Positions 60,379 to 64,000 of a stretch of 64,000 nucleotides of DNA are shown one piece after another (positions within the stretch are counted from its first letter, which is position 1; every line of letters begins with the position of its first letter). Source of the DNA: Paraburkholderia guartelaensis. GTDB taxonomy: Bacteria > Pseudomonadota > Gammaproteobacteria > Burkholderiales > Burkholderiaceae. The notes below the pieces were generated by a model. The model had not been told where the DNA came from and searched no databases. It worked only from the letters and a program-made list of their open reading frames with translations. The translations under genes and the position numbers were made by a program. The stretch covers positions 124,001-188,000 of the forward strand of contig NZ_SMOD01000009.1 of the NCBI RefSeq assembly GCF_004353905.1, written 5' to 3'.

Positions 60379-62474
60379 ACGCCCGCACCGGTTTCCTCGC
60401 GCGGCGCCCGGAGATGCTGCAAAGCACGAATCTGCGCGCGCTGGCGGGACCGATCCTGATCTGCATGATCCTCGGCATGATGATCCTGCCGTTGCCGCCG
60501 TTCCTGCTGGATCTGCTGTTCACCTTCAACATCGCGCTTTCGGTGATGGTGCTGCTCGTCAGCATGTACACCATGAAGCCGCTCGACTTCGCGGCCTTCC
60601 CGAGCGTGCTGCTGTTCTCCACGCTCCTGCGGCTCTCGCTGAACGTGGCTTCCACGCGTATCGTGCTGCTCGAAGGCCATACCGGCCCGGGGGCCGCTGG
60701 CCAGGTGATCGAGTCGTTCGGCCACTTCCTCGTGGGCGGCAACTTCGCCGTGGGTATCGTGGTATTCGTGATCCTCATGGTCATCAACTTCATGGTGATC
60801 ACGAAGGGCGCGGGCCGTATCGCCGAAGTGTCCGCGCGCTTCACGCTCGATGCGATGCCCGGCAAGCAGATGGCGATCGACGCCGACCTGAACGCGGGCC
60901 TCATCAACGAAGAAGCGGCCCGCAAGCGCCGCAGCGAGATTGCCCAGGAAGCCGAGTTCTACGGCTCGATGGACGGTGCGAGCAAGTTCGTGCGCGGCGA
61001 CGCCATCGCCGGCCTGTTGATCATGGTGATCAACATCGTGGGCGGCCTGATCGTGGGTGTCGTGCAGCACGGCATGCCGCTCGCTTCGGCAGGCGAGACC
61101 TACACGCTGCTCACCATCGGTGACGGCCTCGTCGCGCAGATTCCGTCGCTCGTCATCTCGACGGCGGCCGGCGTGATCGTCTCGCGCGTGGCGACCAACG
61201 AAGACATCGGCACGCAGCTCACCGGCCAGCTCTTCACGAACCCGCGCGTGCTGATGATCACGGGCACGATCATCGTCATGATGGGCCTGATTCCGGGCAT
61301 GCCGCACTTCGCGTTTCTGCTGCTCGGCGGCGGTGCGATCCAGCTCGGCCGCACGCTCAAGAAGAACGCCGAGGCGAAGAAGGCGAGCGCCGTGATCGCC
61401 GACGCCGCGCCCGCCGCGCTTGCACCCGTCGAAAACACCGAAGCGACCTGGGACGACGTGGCGCTCATCGACACGCTCGGCCTCGAAGTGGGCTACCGCA
61501 TCATTCCGCTCGTCGACAAGAACACCGACGGCGAGCTGCTCAAGCGCATCAAGAGCATCCGCAAGAAGTTCGCGCAGGAAATCGGCTTTTTGCCCCCCGT
61601 CATCCATATTCGCGACAACCTGGAGCTGCGCCCCAACGCCTACCGGATTGCGCTGAAGGGCGTGGAAGTGGGCACGGGCGAGGCCTACCCGGGCCAGTGG
61701 CTTGCGATCAACCCGGGCCAGGTGAGCGCGGTGCTGCCCGGCACGCCAACTATGGACCCCGCTTTCGGCCTGCCGGCCGTGTGGATCGATTCGAACGTGC
61801 GCGAGCAGGCGCAGGTGTTCGGCTACACCGTGGTCGATTCGAGCACGGTGGTGGCGACGCACCTGAATCACCTCGTCGTCACGCACGCGGCCGAGCTGCT
61901 TGGGCGCCGCGAAGTGCAGGCGCTGCTCGAGCGCGTGCAGAAGGACACGCCTTCGCTCGTGGACGACCTCGTGCCGAAGGTGCTGCCGGTCACGACGCTG
62001 CAGAAGGTGCTGCAGAACCTGCTGGAAGAAGGCGTGCCGATCCGCGACATGCGCACGATCATGGAATCGCTCGCGGAGCACACGCCGCGCATCACCGACG
62101 CCCACGATCTGACGGCGGCGGTGCGCATCGCGCTCGGCCGCGCGATTACGCAGCAATGGTTCCCCGGCAACGCCGACATGCAGGTGATGGGCCTCGACGC
62201 GAACCTCGAGCGCGTGCTTTCGCAGACGCTCACCTCGGGCCCGAACCCCGGCCTCGAACCTGGTCTCGCGCACACGCTGCTCACGCAGACCGAGCAGGCG
62301 ATGGGGCGTCAGCAGGCGCTGGGTCTCGCGCCGGTGATGCTCGTGCAGCACGCGCTGCGGCCCATGCTGTCGCGCTTCCTGCGCCGCAGCCTGCCGCAGC
62401 TCAAGGTGCTTTCATACGCCGAGGTGCCGGATACGCGCAACGTGAAGGTGGTGAATGTGATCGGGGCGCACTGA
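60375..62474 (+). CDS. flhA: Flagellar export apparatus protein FlhA
   Basis: FlhA is the large exporter subunit that forms the cytoplasmic ring receiving chaperone-substrate complexes. The 699-residue protein has about eight membrane helices in its first half (LILPLPPFLLDLLFTFNIAL). The FHIPEP signature region appears as GPGAAGQVIESFGHFLVGGN. The cytoplasmic domain includes RDNLELRPNAYRIALKGVEV. The ATG at 60375 overlaps flhB by four bases. A terminator follows, so flhF has a separate start. Confidence 0.97.
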   Translation: MNARTGFLARRPEMLQSTNLRALAGPILICMILGMMILPLPPFLLDLLFTFNIALSVMVLLVSMYTMKPLDFAAFPSVLLFSTLLRLSLNVASTRIVLLEGHTGPGAAGQVIESFGHFLVGGNFAVGIVVFVILMVINFMVITKGAGRIAEVSARFTLDAMPGKQMAIDADLNAGLINEEAARKRRSEIAQEAEFYGSMDGASKFVRGDAIAGLLIMVINIVGGLIVGVVQHGMPLASAGETYTLLTIGDGLVAQIPSLVISTAAGVIVSRVATNEDIGTQLTGQLFTNPRVLMITGTIIVMMGLIPGMPHFAFLLLGGGAIQLGRTLKKNAEAKKASAVIADAAPAALAPVENTEATWDDVALIDTLGLEVGYRIIPLVDKNTDGELLKRIKSIRKKFAQEIGFLPPVIHIRDNLELRPNAYRIALKGVEVGTGEAYPGQWLAINPGQVSAVLPGTPTMDPAFGLPAVWIDSNVREQAQVFGYTVVDSSTVVATHLNHLVVTHAAELLGRREVQALLERVQKDTPSLVDDLVPKVLPVTTLQKVLQNLLEEGVPIRDMRTIMESLAEHTPRITDAHDLTAAVRIALGRAITQQWFPGNADMQVMGLDANLERVLSQTLTSGPNPGLEPGLAHTLLTQTEQAMGRQQALGLAPVMLVQHALRPMLSRFLRRSLPQLKVLSYAEVPDTRNVKVVNVIGAH

Positions 62475-62497
62475 TCGCGCTGCCGTACCTGAATGAG

Positions 62498-62524
62498 AAA
62501 AAGCCCGCGTCTTGCGGGCTTTTT
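62498..62524 (+). terminator. Intrinsic terminator after flhA
   Basis: AAAAAGCCCGC pairs with GCGGGCTTTTT around a 5-base loop, 24 bases after the flhA stop. Confidence 0.88.
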
Positions 62525-62770
62525 CGTTAGCCGAGCCGCGTGCGAGCCTTTCTACGCGTAATTTTTGCCTGCGCGCACCCCCGCCACCGATTCCGCGAAT
62601 TGCCCGCATTTCTCCGCCCTGATCCATCGATCATGGGGGCCTCACCTTCGAAATAATTCCAACATCGGAAAAGGTCTTGCACAGGACGCAAGGCCGGTAG
62701 CAATCCAGCGCCATTCCAGCAACAGACGACCGGCGGCGGCATTGGCCGCTCACCTCATCAGGGGCTTAGC

Positions 62771-64000
62771 TTGAACATTCGCAAATTCATCGGTGGCACC
62801 AGCCGCGACGCGTTACGGCTCGTACGCGAAGCGTTGGGTGCGGACGCCGTCGTTCTGTCGAACCGCACGCTCGACGACGGCAGCGTTGAGATCGTCGCGC
62901 TCGCAGACCGCGATCTCGCGGCGATCACGCCGGCCGATGCTGCCGCAGCGCAGGGCCTGGCTGCCCAGGCTGGCCAAGGCGCCCCGTTCGCGCAGGCCTC
63001 CGCCGCGATGACGCAAATGTCGCGCACGCCGCGCGCAGCGCTCCCCGCCCCGGTCAGCAGCGCCAACCCCTACGCGAGCGGCATGCCGGACGTGTTCTCG
63101 TCGGTGTTCGGCGCGAGCCCGGAAGTGGGCGCCGAAAATGGCGGCGCGAGCGCCGACGCCGATGCCGATGGCGACCACGCCGCCGACGCCGCCGTCTCGC
63201 TCGGCCAGGAAGCGTCGGCCGTGTCGGCCGCCATCGCGCCGCTTTCGCCGTCTTCACGCGCCGCGGCAGGCCAGCAGGCCGCGATGCAGGCGGCGCAATC
63301 GCAACAATCGCAACAAGCCGTTCCGCATGCGCATTCGCCGCTGCAAATGGCGCTGCAGGCCGCGACCGAGTCGCTCGCCTCGCCGGCCTTTGCGCCATCG
63401 TTTGCGTCGATGGCGCCGGCCGCGAACGCCCCGGCCGCCGCACGCGAAGCCGCAGCGCGGCTCGAACAGGCAGCCGGCAACCCGGCAAGCGACGCGCCGC
63501 GCACGATGGCCGAGTCGAACCCCTGGCTGATCGACCACGCCCGCCGCATCGCGAACCAGCAGAACGCGCCGCGCGTGCCGGGCATGACGCCCGCCGCCGC
63601 AGCCGCACGCGGCCTTGGCAGCGTCGCCGATCCGGTGCTGCCGCCTGATGTCGACGCCAGCACGCCCGACTGGGCGCTCGAGGCCGCTCATGTCGCCGCG
63701 CGCCGCGCCGCGCAGCGCCTTGGCCACGGTCCGGAAGCCGCGGGCCCCGCGCCCGGCAGCCGCAATGCGCAGGGCGGCGATGCGGCGCAAACCGTGAGCG
63801 AAGCGATCCGCGCGCGCATCGAGCAGGTCGTCAACGAAACCGTGATGAACGAGTTGGCCTCCATGCGCGGCATGATGGAAGAGCAGTTCGCGGGCCTCCT
63901 GTGGGGCGAGCGCCAGCGCCGCAGCCCGGTGCAGGGCGCGCTCACCAAGCAGCTGTTCGCCGCGGGCTTCTCGGCGCAGCTCGTGAAGATGATGATCGAC
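62771..64000 (+). CDS. flhF: Flagellar biosynthesis GTPase FlhF (5' part; continues past the window)
   Basis: 410 codons are visible and the frame is open to the right edge. The N-terminus MNIRKFIGGTSRDALRLVRE is the conserved FlhF B-domain start. A region of roughly 300 residues follows that is Ala/Gln/Pro-rich and low-complexity (QQAAMQAAQSQQSQQAV), then a helical segment near VVNETVMNELASMRGMMEEQ. The SRP-type GTPase domain lies beyond 64000. FlhF sets flagellar number and placement. The start is a TTG at 62771 with AGGGG about six bases upstream. Confidence 0.9.
   Translation, partial: MNIRKFIGGTSRDALRLVREALGADAVVLSNRTLDDGSVEIVALADRDLAAITPADAAAAQGLAAQAGQGAPFAQASAAMTQMSRTPRAALPAPVSSANPYASGMPDVFSSVFGASPEVGAENGGASADADADGDHAADAAVSLGQEASAVSAAIAPLSPSSRAAAGQQAAMQAAQSQQSQQAVPHAHSPLQMALQAATESLASPAFAPSFASMAPAANAPAAAREAAARLEQAAGNPASDAPRTMAESNPWLIDHARRIANQQNAPRVPGMTPAAAAARGLGSVADPVLPPDVDASTPDWALEAAHVAARRAAQRLGHGPEAAGPAPGSRNAQGGDAAQTVSEAIRARIEQVVNETVMNELASMRGMMEEQFAGLLWGERQRRSPVQGALTKQLFAAGFSAQLVKMMID

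Overview
ORGANISM. The window reads as a chromosome segment of a Burkholderia-type betaproteobacterium (Paraburkholderia, Caballeronia or Burkholderia). The DNA is GC-rich. The order hemE-priA-putA, then gcvTHP, then fliC-fliD-fliT and flhDC-motAB-che-flhBA is what I remember from chromosome 1 of that group; this is from memory, not a search. No insertion sequence, prophage or CRISPR array is visible. LAYOUT. 1-9,210: a partial PheC-like periplasmic protein, hemE, priA, a 49-residue membrane peptide gene and putA, whose leader carries a likely PutA operator. 9,300-20,200: a branched-chain amino-acid binding protein, then a minus-strand block with the glycine cleavage genes gcvT-gcvH-gcvP under a tandem glycine riboswitch, an alginate-lyase-like protein, L-serine dehydratase and a ThDP enzyme. 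20,390-26,040: a small lipoprotein, a Gfo/Idh/MocA oxidoreductase, a Rep-type helicase, an NTF2-like protein and a diheme cytochrome c. 26,346: tRNA-Arg(CCG). 26,630-34,861: flagellar filament region on the minus strand, with flagellin (fliC, sigma-28 promoter), cap (fliD), chaperone (fliT), a large TPR/OGT-like/GT fusion and two methyltransferases, probably a flagellin glycosylation locus. 35,118-43,017: mixed housekeeping and accessory genes: aldo/keto reductase, rpsU, a Cys/Gly-rich unknown, tag, a sugar-kinase-like ATPase, a HAD phosphatase, a histidine-phosphatase lipoprotein, an aqpZ remnant, an H-NS protein and a GT4 glycosyltransferase. 43,615-64,000: motility and chemotaxis on the plus strand: flhD-flhC; motA-motB-cheY-cheA-cheW-mcp-cheR-cheD-cheB-cheY-cheZ under a sigma-28 promoter; a DUF2844/DUF3443 pair; flhB-flhA; and the 5' part of flhF. 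HOW THE GENES WORK TOGETHER. FlhDC is the master activator of flagellar genes. FlhA, FlhB and FlhF belong to the export apparatus and its placement, and MotAB is the stator. The Che proteins form a complete Tsr-type pathway with both adaptation enzymes, the CheD deamidase and the CheZ phosphatase. FliC, FliD and FliT build the filament, and the neighbouring glycosyltransferase and methyltransferases probably decorate it. In the metabolic half, PutA (proline), GcvTHP (glycine) and SdaA (serine) are amino-acid catabolic enzymes. NOVELTY. I see no clearly undescribed system. The best leads are the PutA palindrome overlapping its promoter, the three-part glycosyltransferase fusion with its low-GC methyltransferase neighbour, the DUF2844/DUF3443 pair inside the flagellar locus, the repeated ELFG motif in CheD, and a truncated aquaporin gene.
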